DNA of 64,000 nt from Methanococcoides seepicolus (GCF_023684405.1 NZ_JAGSOI010000003.1:27616-91615); one strand, 5' to 3'; counted from the first letter of the stretch, positions 17,660 to 26,555 are shown. Program-made: numbers and translations. The notes: generated by a model not told the origin, from the letters alone.

Positions 17660-19027
17660 TCAGGAAAGATCCGGATGTATATCCTTTTTGAAAAGACTGT
17701 ATTCCTTTGCCAGCATGACGAAGGTCACCAGAAAAGACAGTCCGTCAGATAATGGGAACGCCATCCATACTCCCTGAAGTTCAAAGAAACGAGGAAGTAT
17801 AAGGACAAGCGGTATCAGGAAAAGCACCTGTCTGCTGATCGACAGGAAAAATGCTGGTTTCGCTTTTCCCAATGTCTGATATATGGATGCTCCTACTATC
17901 TGGAATCCGACCAGGGGTAGTGCAAGTGCCATTATCCTCATTGCTGCTTTTCCTGCCTCTATCAACTGTTGGTCAGTGGTGAATATGCTGAACAACTGGT
18001 TTGGGAATATGAAGAGCAGTAAGAACCCTGCAATTGATACCACTGTAGTTATTTTCATGGCCAATGCTGTAGAACTGATGACCCTTTCGTAGTTCTTTGC
18101 ACCATAATTGAACCCCACTATAGGTTGTAAACCCTGCACAATGCCTATCATTGGCATGAAAGTGAACATGAACAATCTATTAACGACACCAAATACTGCT
18201 ATCGGGATATCTCCTCCGTAAACAGCAAGCACATTGTTTATCACTATCACCATAAGGCTGCCCGATGCACTTCTTGCAAATGAGGACGTTCCGATGGTGA
18301 CCATCTCTTTCAGTATCTCGGGGTGGGGTACGAAATACCTTATGTGGAAATGAAAACTGCTCATTCCCTTTGTGAAATAATATAGAATGTAGAGGGCACT
18401 TACCACCTGTGAAATAACGGTTGCAATAGCTGCACCTTTTATGCCCATATTCAGTCCAAAGATGAATATGGGGTCAAGGATTATGTTAAGCCCTGCTGAT
18501 ATTACCATTGTAAACATGGCCACTCTTGCATTTCCTTCCGCACGAACAATGTTATTTAGTGTCATGGAAAATGCAAAGAATATCGTGCCGTAGAGGATTA
18601 TCTTTGTATAATCGTATGCAAAAGGCATGATCGTTTCTGTGGCACCGAACATTCTCAGCAGGGGTTCAATGTAAATGACACCTAATATCGTCATAACGAT
18701 GCTAAGTGCAAGTATGGCAGTTATGGCGTTTCCGAGTGCGATATCTGCACGTTCGTGTATCCTTGCACCTAAGCTTCTGGAGATAATGGACGCACTTCCT
18801 ATGCCTATTGTGAGTGCTATTCCCATGATTATCATCTGGATCGGGAATGCAATGGTTATCCCTGCAATACCCTGTACACTTTCCGCTCCAAGTGCCCGTC
18901 CTACGAAAATAGTATCTACAAGACTATAGAGGGCCTGGACTATCATTCCAACGGTCGCAGGCAGTGAAAGCTTAAAAAGGACCTTTTTAATGCTATCTTC
19001 TGAAAGCATTCTGGATCTCTCGTTCAT
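17660..19027 (-). CDS. MATE family multidrug/cation efflux protein
   Basis: This is a protein of 455 residues with about 12 hydrophobic helices in two homologous halves. Typical MATE sequences include the N-terminal LSLPATVGMIVQALYSLVDT, GALGAESVQGIAGITIAFP and the mid-protein VRAEGNARVAM. It would export drugs or metabolites using a Na+ or H+ gradient. GAGGA lies about 8 nt before the ATG. It is divergent from the UbiA-like gene. The substrate is unknown. Confidence 0.92.
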   Translation of the reverse strand: MNERSRMLSEDSIKKVLFKLSLPATVGMIVQALYSLVDTIFVGRALGAESVQGIAGITIAFPIQMIIMGIALTIGIGSASIISRSLGARIHERADIALGNAITAILALSIVMTILGVIYIEPLLRMFGATETIMPFAYDYTKIILYGTIFFAFSMTLNNIVRAEGNARVAMFTMVISAGLNIILDPIFIFGLNMGIKGAAIATVISQVVSALYILYYFTKGMSSFHFHIRYFVPHPEILKEMVTIGTSSFARSASGSLMVIVINNVLAVYGGDIPIAVFGVVNRLFMFTFMPMIGIVQGLQPIVGFNYGAKNYERVISSTALAMKITTVVSIAGFLLLFIFPNQLFSIFTTDQQLIEAGKAAMRIMALALPLVGFQIVGASIYQTLGKAKPAFFLSISRQVLFLIPLVLILPRFFELQGVWMAFPLSDGLSFLVTFVMLAKEYSLFKKDIHPDLS

Positions 19028-19153
19028 AGGTATTTCCTCAGAAGTCTGTGGGATGAAATGAAAACACCTTATAAATCAGTTCCGTATTTATCTCTTTTAG
19101 TGTGACTTTTAGGATTATGACTTAACCAGTCGGCACTACTAAAGTAGTTCAAT

Positions 19154-19169
19154 GGTATAATAGTATACC
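19154..19169. promoter_or_regulatory. Inverted repeat around a TATA-like element upstream of the UbiA-like gene
   Basis: GGTATA (19154-19159) and TATACC (19164-19169) form an inverted repeat with a 4-bp spacer that includes a TATA-like core. It lies in the divergent MATE/UbiA region, about 40 bp before the plus-strand start. A repressor site over the promoter is possible. Confidence 0.4.
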
Positions 19170-19207
19170 AAATTACTAATATCAGGAAGTTGTGCAATTT
19201 TATATCC

Positions 19208-20131
19208 ATGGGTGAAAAAACATCTTTCTCATTAGATAATGTCAGATTTCCGAAAAACAACCAAAATTCATACCATTTCCCGGACATTTCAAGTCTGTGG
19301 CCAACGCTACACCTTTTGAACAGTTCTACACTGGTGTCGATTTCCGGCGCTTTAAGGATATACCTTGCTTTCCTTTTGCTGCAGTTGCAATTCAATATCC
19401 TTTCCTGTATAGGTGGCGGCCTGGTGGTATATTCTGTCTATACTCTCGATCGTGCACTTGATTCTGAGGAAGATGCGGTGAACAGGTCTGAGCTTACTGG
19501 GGCAAGAAGGGATATTGCACTTTTTGCATCAGTGCTGACATTCCTTATTGGTGCTTATTTCCTGTTCCTTGACGGTTTATTGCTTCTTGCTTTTTTGCCC
19601 CTGGTGACCGGTTTCCTTTACAGTAAAGGGATCAAGGTCGGAACACATCATCTCAAGCTCAAAGGCGGTCTCGGTGTGAAAAATCTGGTTGTCGGCATAA
19701 CATGGGGTGCATTCATTGCCGGTATTGCAGGTTGGTATGCAGAAAGCATATTGCCGGTGTTTGCTGTATTCCTTTATTTTGGGTGCAAACTTTTCGTAAA
19801 CTCTTCAGTGTATGATTTCAAAGATCTCAAAGGCGATGCACTGGCAGGAATAAAAACACTTCCTGTAAGTCTTGGCGAACAAAAGACACGTGACATCCTT
19901 CTGGGTATCCACTTATTCTCTCATTCACTTCTGTCAATTCTGATAATGTCAGGTCTTATTGCCTATGAGCCGATGGTGCTGGTCTACAGCTTCATTGCTG
20001 GTATCGTCTGTATCGATCGCTTTGCAGCACCGGTTGAAAAAGAGTCAAAGAACAGGTTGTACAAACGACTGTTCGTTGTGGATGGCGAATCGAGTATGGT
20101 AGTAGGTCTAAGAGCAATTATGGGAGTTTGA
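19208..20131 (+). CDS. UbiA superfamily prenyltransferase-like membrane protein
   Basis: This is a protein of 307 residues from ATG 19208; a TTG at 19190 is open but abuts a purine-rich AGGAAG. About eight membrane helices are present. The first Asp-rich motif (YTLDRALDSEEDAVNR) and the second (YDFKDLKGDALAGIKTLP) match the two Mg-prenyl-diphosphate binding loops of the UbiA family. Archaeal members make ether lipids (DGGGP synthase), menaquinone or haem side chains. The unusual first motif and the N-terminal hydrophilic stretch of ~40 residues fit a divergent member, so the acceptor is unknown. Confidence 0.8.
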   Translation: MGEKTSFSLDNVRFPKNNQNSYHFPDISSLWPTLHLLNSSTLVSISGALRIYLAFLLLQLQFNILSCIGGGLVVYSVYTLDRALDSEEDAVNRSELTGARRDIALFASVLTFLIGAYFLFLDGLLLLAFLPLVTGFLYSKGIKVGTHHLKLKGGLGVKNLVVGITWGAFIAGIAGWYAESILPVFAVFLYFGCKLFVNSSVYDFKDLKGDALAGIKTLPVSLGEQKTRDILLGIHLFSHSLLSILIMSGLIAYEPMVLVYSFIAGIVCIDRFAAPVEKESKNRLYKRLFVVDGESSMVVGLRAIMGV

Positions 20132-20147
20132 TTGTATGGAAGGGATG

Positions 20148-20948
20148 TTAAAGGGATTTGATCTCCTTTGCTTTCTCTTTATAATGCTCAAATAGTTCTT
20201 TTCCCCATTTGACGGCAGCTTTGTCGTGTCCTATTAAATCGTTTTGTGGGTCATATGTTCCGTTCTTGAAGAACAATGACATGGAAAAGAACTGGTCGGT
20301 TACAACGAATGCGACCTTTGCTTCATCGATCAGGTAGAGCTTTGTATTATCAGAGTTCAGATACGTCTCTAGTGAATCTCTGTATTCGTTCTTCACCTTT
20401 TCAAAAACATTTTTTGTCAAAACGAGCTTTGTAGGAACATCATTTTTGGCGAGACTGACAAAGAATTCCGGATATCTTGGGATAAAGATGGTGGAAACCC
20501 CATATATCTCGCTTGAGTTATTGATGTCATCAAGAAAATTCTTATGGGAATCATATATGTTTTCCAGACCTTCCTGGTGGACAGAACATTCACCAAGGTC
20601 ACCGATCCTATCAAGAAGCTTTTGTGGTATTCCATCAAGTAAGTGTTCTTTCCAGAAATCTTCGTTCCTTTCGATGGCATCAAGGGTTTTTATCAGTGGT
20701 TTTAGATACTTGGATGCCACTCTTCCGATTGGTGTAATGTAGTACTTTTTTTCATCTTTACATATAAGGTTTGAAGCTTCCATCTCTTTTATTCGGGGTG
20801 ATATCTCTGGCGAGCTCACCTTGAAATAATCCTTTATTTGTGATAATGTACGAGGTTCTTCTTCTATGAAGAAAAGAAGGTCTTTTCTTTTTTCTGAAAA
20901 TGTGAGAACGCTTAGCAATCCACTTGATTTCATTTCCCTTAGCTCCAT
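20148..20948 (-). CDS. Winged-helix transcriptional regulator, FilR1 (DUF1724) family
   Basis: This is a protein of 266 residues. The N-terminal winged helix (FFIEEEPRTLSQIKDYFKVS ... EMEASNLICKDEKKYYITPIG, residues about 25-90) is followed by the FilR1/DUF1724 domain typical of methanogens (GVSTIFIPRYPEFFVSLAKN, LVLTKNVFEKV, and YDPQNDLIGHDKAAVKWG near the end). FilR1 itself controls filament formation and methanogenesis genes in Methanothrix harundinacea. A TATA box about 26 bp before the ATG suggests a leaderless mRNA. Target genes are unknown. Confidence 0.9.
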   Translation of the reverse strand: MELREMKSSGLLSVLTFSEKRKDLLFFIEEEPRTLSQIKDYFKVSSPEISPRIKEMEASNLICKDEKKYYITPIGRVASKYLKPLIKTLDAIERNEDFWKEHLLDGIPQKLLDRIGDLGECSVHQEGLENIYDSHKNFLDDINNSSEIYGVSTIFIPRYPEFFVSLAKNDVPTKLVLTKNVFEKVKNEYRDSLETYLNSDNTKLYLIDEAKVAFVVTDQFFSMSLFFKNGTYDPQNDLIGHDKAAVKWGKELFEHYKEKAKEIKSL

Positions 20949-20967
20949 AGTGTTGGGTGTACCGATT

Positions 20968-20981
20968 GCATATATAATTGG
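20968..20981 (-). promoter_or_regulatory. TATA box of the FilR1-type regulator gene
   Basis: On the minus strand CAATTATATATGC is centred about 26 bp upstream of the ATG at 20948, the distance at which transcription would start at or next to the start codon. No Shine-Dalgarno is seen, in agreement with a leaderless transcript. The preceding CCACC may be the BRE end. Confidence 0.5.
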
Positions 20982-21179
20982 TGGGACACTTTTTAAATAT
21001 TTACTTTCACATACTTGTATTTTTTAAAACCCTGTCTTCCTTTTTTTCTAAGTTTTGATAAAAATACAACTTATAGGTCCGTATTAATGGCTCCTACTCC
21101 CATACTCGCCAAATATACAAATCCAATTAATATTAAATTTATTATAAATATATACTGATATGTGTTGTGGCAGAATAAG

Positions 21180-21216
21180 TCCTAAAAAAGAAGCGAATGT
21201 GTGCAAAAGCACACAT
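21180..21216 (-). terminator. Terminator after purH
   Basis: ATGTGTGC (21197-21204) pairs perfectly with GCACACAT (21209-21216) around AAAA. On the minus strand it lies 11 bp after the purH stop and is followed by CTTCTTTTTT, a good intrinsic-like terminator. Confidence 0.7.
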
Positions 21217-21227
21217 CCGGGATCTGA

Positions 21228-22844
21228 TTAGTGTAGGAAGTGTCTCATTCCAGTGAACACCATTGAGATGTTCAGACGATTTGCAGTAGCTATGACCTCA
21301 TCGTCCCTTATGGAACCGCCTGGTGAAATTATGTATCTTATCTTGCTTTCATCAGAATAGATTATACTGTCATCGAATGGGAAGAACGCATCAGATGCCA
21401 TGACCGACTCTGAAAGTATTGATTGCCAGTATTCTTCAAAGCTCATATCCGGCTTTTCCCTTTCATAGATGATCTCAAGGTTCTCTTTTGCTTTTGTTGC
21501 TGCAAGTTTGCGTATGGAATCAACACGGTTTGGCTGTCCTGCTCCCATTGCTATCATAACGTAGCATCCGTCCTTGTATTCGTATGCAAGTGTCACGGAA
21601 TTGGATTTTGTGCTCTTGCAGGCGCAAATACAGAATTCGGACAGTCCGCGTTTCTCTTCAGGGTATGCAGTTTCAGTAACACAGTCCCACTTCTCGTAAA
21701 GCCCGATGTTCCTTGTCTGTTTCAGCATTCCGCCGATCACATATTTGTATGTGGTCTCGGTATCAAATGCATCATTGAACTGTGGCAATTCAAGAAGGCG
21801 AAGATTTGAGCTCTTATCTTTCAGATATTCAAGGGCATCATGCTCGAATCCTGGTGCGAGTATGATCTCCACGAACTTACCCTTGAGGAACTCTGCGGAT
21901 TCAAGGTCGAAAACGGTATTGGTGCAAATTATACTGCCAAATGCGGATATGGGGTCGCCGTCCCACGCATGCTGCAAAGCTTCGCAAAGAGTGTTACCGG
22001 TTGCCAGTCCGCATGGGTTGTTGTGTTTAACAATGGCAACTGCGGGGTTTTTGTTGCCTACCTCTTTGATGGTCTGGAGTGCATTGTCCGCATCTACATA
22101 GTTGTTGTACGAAAGTTCCTTTCCATGCAATTGTTTTGCATTTGAGAGTGCAGGACCAATGATCGCCTCATCTTTATAGAATGTAGCTTCCTGATGCCAG
22201 TTCTCTCCATATCTGAGCTTTGTACCCTCAGTGAAGTTCATACGCAGGACATCTTCATCGAGGAGGGTCTTGCTCAGGTACGTATCAATATTGCTGTCAT
22301 AATTTGCAGTGTGCCTGAATACTTTGACCGCAAGTTTCTCGCGGGTGGTGTCAGAGACCACGCCGGCAGACCTCAATTCCTTGAGGACTTCTCCATAGTC
22401 TTCAGGGTCTGATATTACTGTTACAGACTTGTAGTTCTTAGCGGCAGAACGAAGTAAGGTTGGTCCTCCGATATCGATGTTCTCGATAGCTTCGTCAAGG
22501 TTCACACCCTCTTTCGAGACTGTTATCTCGAAGGGGTAAAGATTGACAGCTACCATGTCGATAAGCTCGATGGATTCCTTCTCAGCTTCTCCCATGTGTT
22601 CAAGATTTCCTCTCATACACAGCAATCCGCCGTGTATTCTTGGGTGGAGTGTTTTTACACGTCCTCCCATCATTTCAGGGAAACCGGTAACTTCTGAGAC
22701 GTCGATCGTCTCAATACCCGCATCGCGAAGCATCTTCGCAGTTCCGCCAGTCGATATAATCTCTATGTTCAGTTGCTCTAGTCCCCGTGCGAAATCCACG
22801 ATTCCAGTTTTGTCAGAGACGCTTAGCAGTGCCCTTTTTACCAA
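21228..22844 (-). CDS. purH: Bifunctional AICAR formyltransferase / IMP cyclohydrolase
   Basis: This is a protein of 538 residues catalysing the last two steps of IMP synthesis. The N-terminal cyclohydrolase (MVKRALLSVSDKTGIVDFA, GGRVKTLHPRIHGG) and C-terminal transformylase (VAIVKHNNPCGLATG with the catalytic Lys-His) are both complete. The start is TTG at 22844, 4 nt after GGTGA; no ATG is near. Many archaea use PurP and PurO instead, so a PurH is worth noting but is normal for Methanosarcinaceae. A TATA box (ACATATATAAC, minus strand, about 22863-22873) suggests its own promoter. Confidence 0.96.
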   Translation of the reverse strand: MVKRALLSVSDKTGIVDFARGLEQLNIEIISTGGTAKMLRDAGIETIDVSEVTGFPEMMGGRVKTLHPRIHGGLLCMRGNLEHMGEAEKESIELIDMVAVNLYPFEITVSKEGVNLDEAIENIDIGGPTLLRSAAKNYKSVTVISDPEDYGEVLKELRSAGVVSDTTREKLAVKVFRHTANYDSNIDTYLSKTLLDEDVLRMNFTEGTKLRYGENWHQEATFYKDEAIIGPALSNAKQLHGKELSYNNYVDADNALQTIKEVGNKNPAVAIVKHNNPCGLATGNTLCEALQHAWDGDPISAFGSIICTNTVFDLESAEFLKGKFVEIILAPGFEHDALEYLKDKSSNLRLLELPQFNDAFDTETTYKYVIGGMLKQTRNIGLYEKWDCVTETAYPEEKRGLSEFCICACKSTKSNSVTLAYEYKDGCYVMIAMGAGQPNRVDSIRKLAATKAKENLEIIYEREKPDMSFEEYWQSILSESVMASDAFFPFDDSIIYSDESKIRYIISPGGSIRDDEVIATANRLNISMVFTGMRHFLH

Positions 22845-22919
22845 AAAATCACCAAGTTAGATTGTTATATATGTTGTATAAATGTTCTGGTTGGCCATTA
22901 TGACCGTCAATTCCAAAGT

Positions 22920-24821
22920 TCACCCAAATTTCACAACCGGGCAAATTGTAACACAAGCACCACAATGAGTGCATTTACTGCTTATGATCGCCTTTCCGTC
23001 TTCTATATTGATACAGTCTTTAGGACACTTTCCTACGCAGACCCCACACCCCATACATTTCAAAGACCGTCTTACAGCTCTTTCGATCTGGGTCATGAAC
23101 TCTCTTGCGTCTGTTTCGTTATTGCCTCTTGCAGTTACTGTCCCTGATGCGAATATCTGTGCACGGTCATCTTCGTGATGCACAGAAGCAACACCCTCGA
23201 TATAGGCAACTTTACCTGCTGCACGGAGCAATCCGGTGGTTTCCAGAAGTTCCATGTCCAGTGCAATACCAAAACTGCCTTCAGCTGACATTCCACCTTC
23301 GCGGCATGGTCTGTATCCTGAGGTTACACTGAATTTCAGCTCACCTTTAACATCACTCTTTGGTATGATATTGATTCCCTTTTCCTCTGCTACTTTTGCA
23401 ATAGCGGGTGGGAGGGTCTGCCATCTCCATAGTCCGTGCTCTACCCACTCTTTCGACAGTCCCATCTTCTCCGCATATTCAAGCAGATGGTCATTAAGTC
23501 GTTTTTCCAGCTCAGGATGTGTTTCTTTCAGCCTGTACAGGTCTGACAATGAGGACGATGGGCATAACCAGCATCCTATACGGTCGAATCCCCTCTCGTA
23601 CATTACATTATAGGGTACACCGGTCTTGAAGATATAGAGCCAGACATGCATTGCTGTCCAGTCCTGTATGGGTGACGCTCCGATCTGGTTGCCTACCCAC
23701 GGGTTCTTCCAGATCCGTTCACTGTTTGCCCTTGCAGCGGATTCGTACTTTCTCTGCCCGATAAAAGTGAGACAACCGTTCTCATAATTGTCATTGATTA
23801 TCTGTGCGATAGGTCCAAGTTTACAGACCTTGCAACACCAGCGTGCTTCCACTGAAGGAGGTCCGAAGTTCCCGACAGATTCCCAGAACGCTTCTCCTGC
23901 ATTCTTTGTTCGAAGCGGGCGCTGATAATGATCCACTATGTCCTTCACATTCTCTATGGTTTCAGGGAATTCAAGCCCGGTGTCAGCGAAAAGGAGTTCG
24001 TAATCATCAAGGCACTCACTGACAAGCTGTAATACTGCAAGGCTGTCCTTTCCTCCTGAATAGGACACGCTAACCGGCCGTTTCACAGTTTCATTGACCT
24101 GTTTGATGAATTGGTGTGCTTTATCCTCGAAGAGCTCAAGTATTTCGGAATTCGCTTTGACCGCATCATCCCATGTCTGTCCGCCTTCAGGCACATCTAT
24201 CTTTTCGGGTTTGCCTTTCCATCTGTTCTTGACACCAACACCCTTTTTCTGCTCGATCATATCCGCACCGGTCATGCGTGCTCTTCCGACTGCAACGATC
24301 TCGCCTTCGGGTGTAAGTACAACGGTCTCGTCCGAGACCTGTATCTGTGGGTCGGCATCTACGATTCCCGGGGCCAGTACGCTTGCCCCTTTCAAGATAA
24401 AACTGACCGCACCGCTATCAAGCACTACCCAACCTTTCATCTCTTTCAGGTCCTTGCTTTCAAAAAGGCGTCTTGCACCGGCCAGTCTTGGCAGGAGTAC
24501 CCACTTCAGGCTGTCCATTTCAAAACGGAAACTTGCAAGGACTTCACCATCAACGATCACTTCTTCCATTCTGTCATCGTAGGGTGCTTTGTTGAGTACC
24601 GCTAAGTGCCCTTCAGGTATCAGGGGTGCATTGAACTGTTCCAATGAAACTGTGTTTATATTGTCTATATCATACTGAAATGCTGGTCTGATGTCGCCAG
24701 GCGGTGTAACACCCACTTTCGTAGTTGCCTTGCCACAACTGCATTTTTTCCCGAGTACGGGGACATTACAGTCTTTACACCAGTGCAGAAGCAGTTTTCC
24801 CAGATATACAGGTTTTGACAT
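22920..24821 (-). CDS. Zn-ribbon/PUA/PP-loop (PAPS reductase-like)/ferredoxin protein
   Basis: This is a protein of 633 residues, normally annotated as PAPS reductase. In order: a Cys4 ribbon (HWCKDCNVPVLGKKCSC), a linker domain, a PUA-like RNA-binding segment (VVLDSGAVSFILKGASVLAP ... GRARMTGADM, residues about 130-210), a PP-loop ATPase (SYSGGKDSLAVL, about 250-261), the Fe-S type CC and CxxC motifs (RWCCKVCKLGP and GCWLCPSSS), and a C-terminal double 4Fe-4S ferredoxin (CMGCGVCVGKCP ... CTHCGACVTICP). The PUA domain points to RNA, so a thiolation reaction is as likely as sulfate assimilation. It starts at the ATG at 24821, 52 bp after the Cas4-like gene. Confidence 0.85.
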   Translation of the reverse strand: MSKPVYLGKLLLHWCKDCNVPVLGKKCSCGKATTKVGVTPPGDIRPAFQYDIDNINTVSLEQFNAPLIPEGHLAVLNKAPYDDRMEEVIVDGEVLASFRFEMDSLKWVLLPRLAGARRLFESKDLKEMKGWVVLDSGAVSFILKGASVLAPGIVDADPQIQVSDETVVLTPEGEIVAVGRARMTGADMIEQKKGVGVKNRWKGKPEKIDVPEGGQTWDDAVKANSEILELFEDKAHQFIKQVNETVKRPVSVSYSGGKDSLAVLQLVSECLDDYELLFADTGLEFPETIENVKDIVDHYQRPLRTKNAGEAFWESVGNFGPPSVEARWCCKVCKLGPIAQIINDNYENGCLTFIGQRKYESAARANSERIWKNPWVGNQIGASPIQDWTAMHVWLYIFKTGVPYNVMYERGFDRIGCWLCPSSSLSDLYRLKETHPELEKRLNDHLLEYAEKMGLSKEWVEHGLWRWQTLPPAIAKVAEEKGINIIPKSDVKGELKFSVTSGYRPCREGGMSAEGSFGIALDMELLETTGLLRAAGKVAYIEGVASVHHEDDRAQIFASGTVTARGNNETDAREFMTQIERAVRRSLKCMGCGVCVGKCPKDCINIEDGKAIISSKCTHCGACVTICPVVKFG

Positions 24822-24873
24822 TGTAGATGGACACTGGAAGAATACATAAATAGGTGTTGGGTGCTCGGATATC

Positions 24874-25692
24874 TTAGAAGAATTTAGAGGCAAGAGTGGA
24901 CTTGGTTGTGCATAAATGTGTGAAATTACAATGTTCGCAGATCTTCCCTTCTTTACGTTCAGGTAGGTTTCCGTCTTTTATTCTGTCGACACGGTCGCGT
25001 ATCTTAAGCACCTGTCTTCTATCCTCAGGTCTGACCTTCACTTTTCGTATCTTTCCTTCCTTTGCATATTCCACAAAACCGAACTCTACTATTTTCCCGC
25101 CGTTTTCCTCTACCAGCATTGAAAGAGCTGCAATATGTATCCTATCGTTTCCCCAAACTCCGTTTTCCGGGCATCTTCCGGTTCTGATGGAAAGGGGTAC
25201 CATCCTTTCTCCATATTGTACTATGGCAGAAGGAATACCTGTCAGTTTCAATCTGTCAGAATGAAGTACAGGTTCCGTTCGATGAGGCATTATACTTTGT
25301 ATGATGTCAACTTCGTTGCTCTTGAAGACCGCATCGGAAAGGTTTGTTGCAATATTATCAAGCAGTTCAAATACGTTCTTTTCAGCAGTCTCTATCACAT
25401 TAAAAGGGACATTTTTTAGCTCAGTGGAGTAGATGAAGTCAAGTTCGCTCTTTACACGTTCGAATTGCGCACTAAGTTCTTCCAAAATGCTTTCTTTTGT
25501 GGGCTTTGCTTTTTTGATAACATCTGCATAACCCATGGCTAGCTCCTTTAACATCATATGTTCAATATATCCTGAACTGATGGTTGGCATAAGCTCCTGC
25601 TCTCTGTATGTATAATATACTTGTCTGGGACATTTTAAGTACAGAAGAAGTTCCGATACATTAGCATGCAATTTCAGATCTGCCAGGGACAT
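24874..25692 (-). CDS. Cas4/RecB-like Fe-S protein with degenerate nuclease site
   Basis: This is a protein of 272 residues. Cas4-type Fe-S ligands are present: C21 in CPRQVYYTYRE and C252, C255 and C261 in CEHCNFTHLC. The His of motif I (IEHMMLKE, H45) is kept. The active-site positions of the PD-(D/E)xK fold look replaced: the region of the motif II Asp reads KLTGIPSAIV and the E-x-K strand reads VPLSIRTG. The C-terminal QxxxY motif is also absent. No CRISPR array or other cas gene is in the window. It lies upstream of the PUA/PP-loop/ferredoxin gene on the same strand, which suggests joint function. Confidence 0.78.
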   Translation of the reverse strand: MSLADLKLHANVSELLLYLKCPRQVYYTYREQELMPTISSGYIEHMMLKELAMGYADVIKKAKPTKESILEELSAQFERVKSELDFIYSTELKNVPFNVIETAEKNVFELLDNIATNLSDAVFKSNEVDIIQSIMPHRTEPVLHSDRLKLTGIPSAIVQYGERMVPLSIRTGRCPENGVWGNDRIHIAALSMLVEENGGKIVEFGFVEYAKEGKIRKVKVRPEDRRQVLKIRDRVDRIKDGNLPERKEGKICEHCNFTHLCTTKSTLASKFF

Positions 25693-25748
25693 GGTTTATA
25701 ACAGATTATCGGCATTTTATAAATAGTTGAACCATATAATAGGTTTTA

Positions 25749-25764
25749 TTCGACAATTGTCGAA
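25749..25764. promoter_or_regulatory. Perfect 16-bp palindrome upstream of the HTH regulator
   Basis: TTCGACAATTGTCGAA is fully self-complementary. It lies 13 bp upstream of a second palindrome, ACATATATATGT (25777-25788), which contains the likely TATA box of the regulator gene starting at 25815. The site is between divergent genes (Cas4-like and regulator). A dimeric HTH protein binding here could control one or both promoters; autoregulation by the adjacent regulator is the simplest idea. Confidence 0.6.
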
Positions 25765-25776
25765 AGAGCGTTCGGT

Positions 25777-25788
25777 ACATATATATGT
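25777..25788 (+). promoter_or_regulatory. TATA box of the regulator gene
   Basis: ACATATATATGT is centred about 32 bp before the ATG at 25815. Transcription would begin about 6-10 nt upstream of the start codon, giving a nearly leaderless mRNA, and no Shine-Dalgarno is evident. Confidence 0.5.
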
Positions 25789-25814
25789 GTGACACTCATA
25801 CAGTTTATTGAAGC

Positions 25815-26555
25815 ATGACCAAAGATATGGCCAATGAAAATATTCGTCAGCGTCTAGCTGAAAAAATGGCAGGCGAGATCACTTTATCCGAGAAACCCGG
25901 TGAGGCGCTGAAAAAATGGAGACTTAACTTCGACATTGCCCAGACTGATCTTTCGGGCTATCTAAAAGTATCTCCTTCTGTCATCAGTGATTATGAAAGT
26001 GGACGGCGAAAGTCTCCAGGAACTCTCATTGTCAGCAAGATAGTCGATGCTCTTTTGGAGATCGATACTTCAAAGGGCGGACAGAAAATACACAGCTACG
26101 AAGGCATGCTTTATGCCAATCCGGGAGCTAAGGCGGTGTATGCGACCTATGAATATACATATCCTATGCAGCTCGCCAAACTTGCAACCCTGATCGAAGC
26201 GGATGTTGTGAACAAGGGTGTGGAAAAACCTCTTTACGGTTTTACGGTTGTGGATAGTAAGAAGGCCATCCTTGAGCTTTCTTCCCATGAGTTCCAGAAA
26301 CTCTATGGGTGGAGTACCGAACGTGCATTGATATTCACCAAGGTATCCACAGGAAAATCACCACTGGTGGCTATTCGCGTGACCAATCTGAAACCGGGAG
26401 CGGTTGTCATCCATGGGATTCGTGGCAACCAGGTCGATCCGATGGCAAAGAAGATGGCAGAGATCGACAGGATACCACTTCTCGCAACAACGATGGACAT
26501 TGATGAACTGGTCGAAGTGCTGAAAAAGTACAGCCAGTATCATGTGATCGAATAA
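25815..26555 (+). CDS. XRE-type HTH transcriptional regulator (COG1709-like)
   Basis: This is a protein of 246 residues. A helix-turn-helix of the XRE type is clear (ALKKWRLNFDIAQTDLSGYL followed by VSPSVISDYESGRRKSPGTL, residues about 33-75). The C-terminal ~150 residues (YEYTYPMQLAKLATLIEADV ... KSPLVAIRVTNLKPGAVVIHG) form an archaeal domain I cannot assign to a ligand. It is 57 bp upstream of the HMG-CoA synthase gene, which has its own Shine-Dalgarno, so it may regulate or be co-transcribed with the mevalonate genes. An ATG at 25827 is a possible alternative start. Confidence 0.85.
   Translation: MTKDMANENIRQRLAEKMAGEITLSEKPGEALKKWRLNFDIAQTDLSGYLKVSPSVISDYESGRRKSPGTLIVSKIVDALLEIDTSKGGQKIHSYEGMLYANPGAKAVYATYEYTYPMQLAKLATLIEADVVNKGVEKPLYGFTVVDSKKAILELSSHEFQKLYGWSTERALIFTKVSTGKSPLVAIRVTNLKPGAVVIHGIRGNQVDPMAKKMAEIDRIPLLATTMDIDELVEVLKKYSQYHVIE

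Noticed and set aside
24874..25692. CRISPR-Cas locus suggested by the Cas4-like gene
   Set aside because: No repeat array, cas1, cas2 or effector gene is present anywhere in the window, and the Cas4 active site seems lost.
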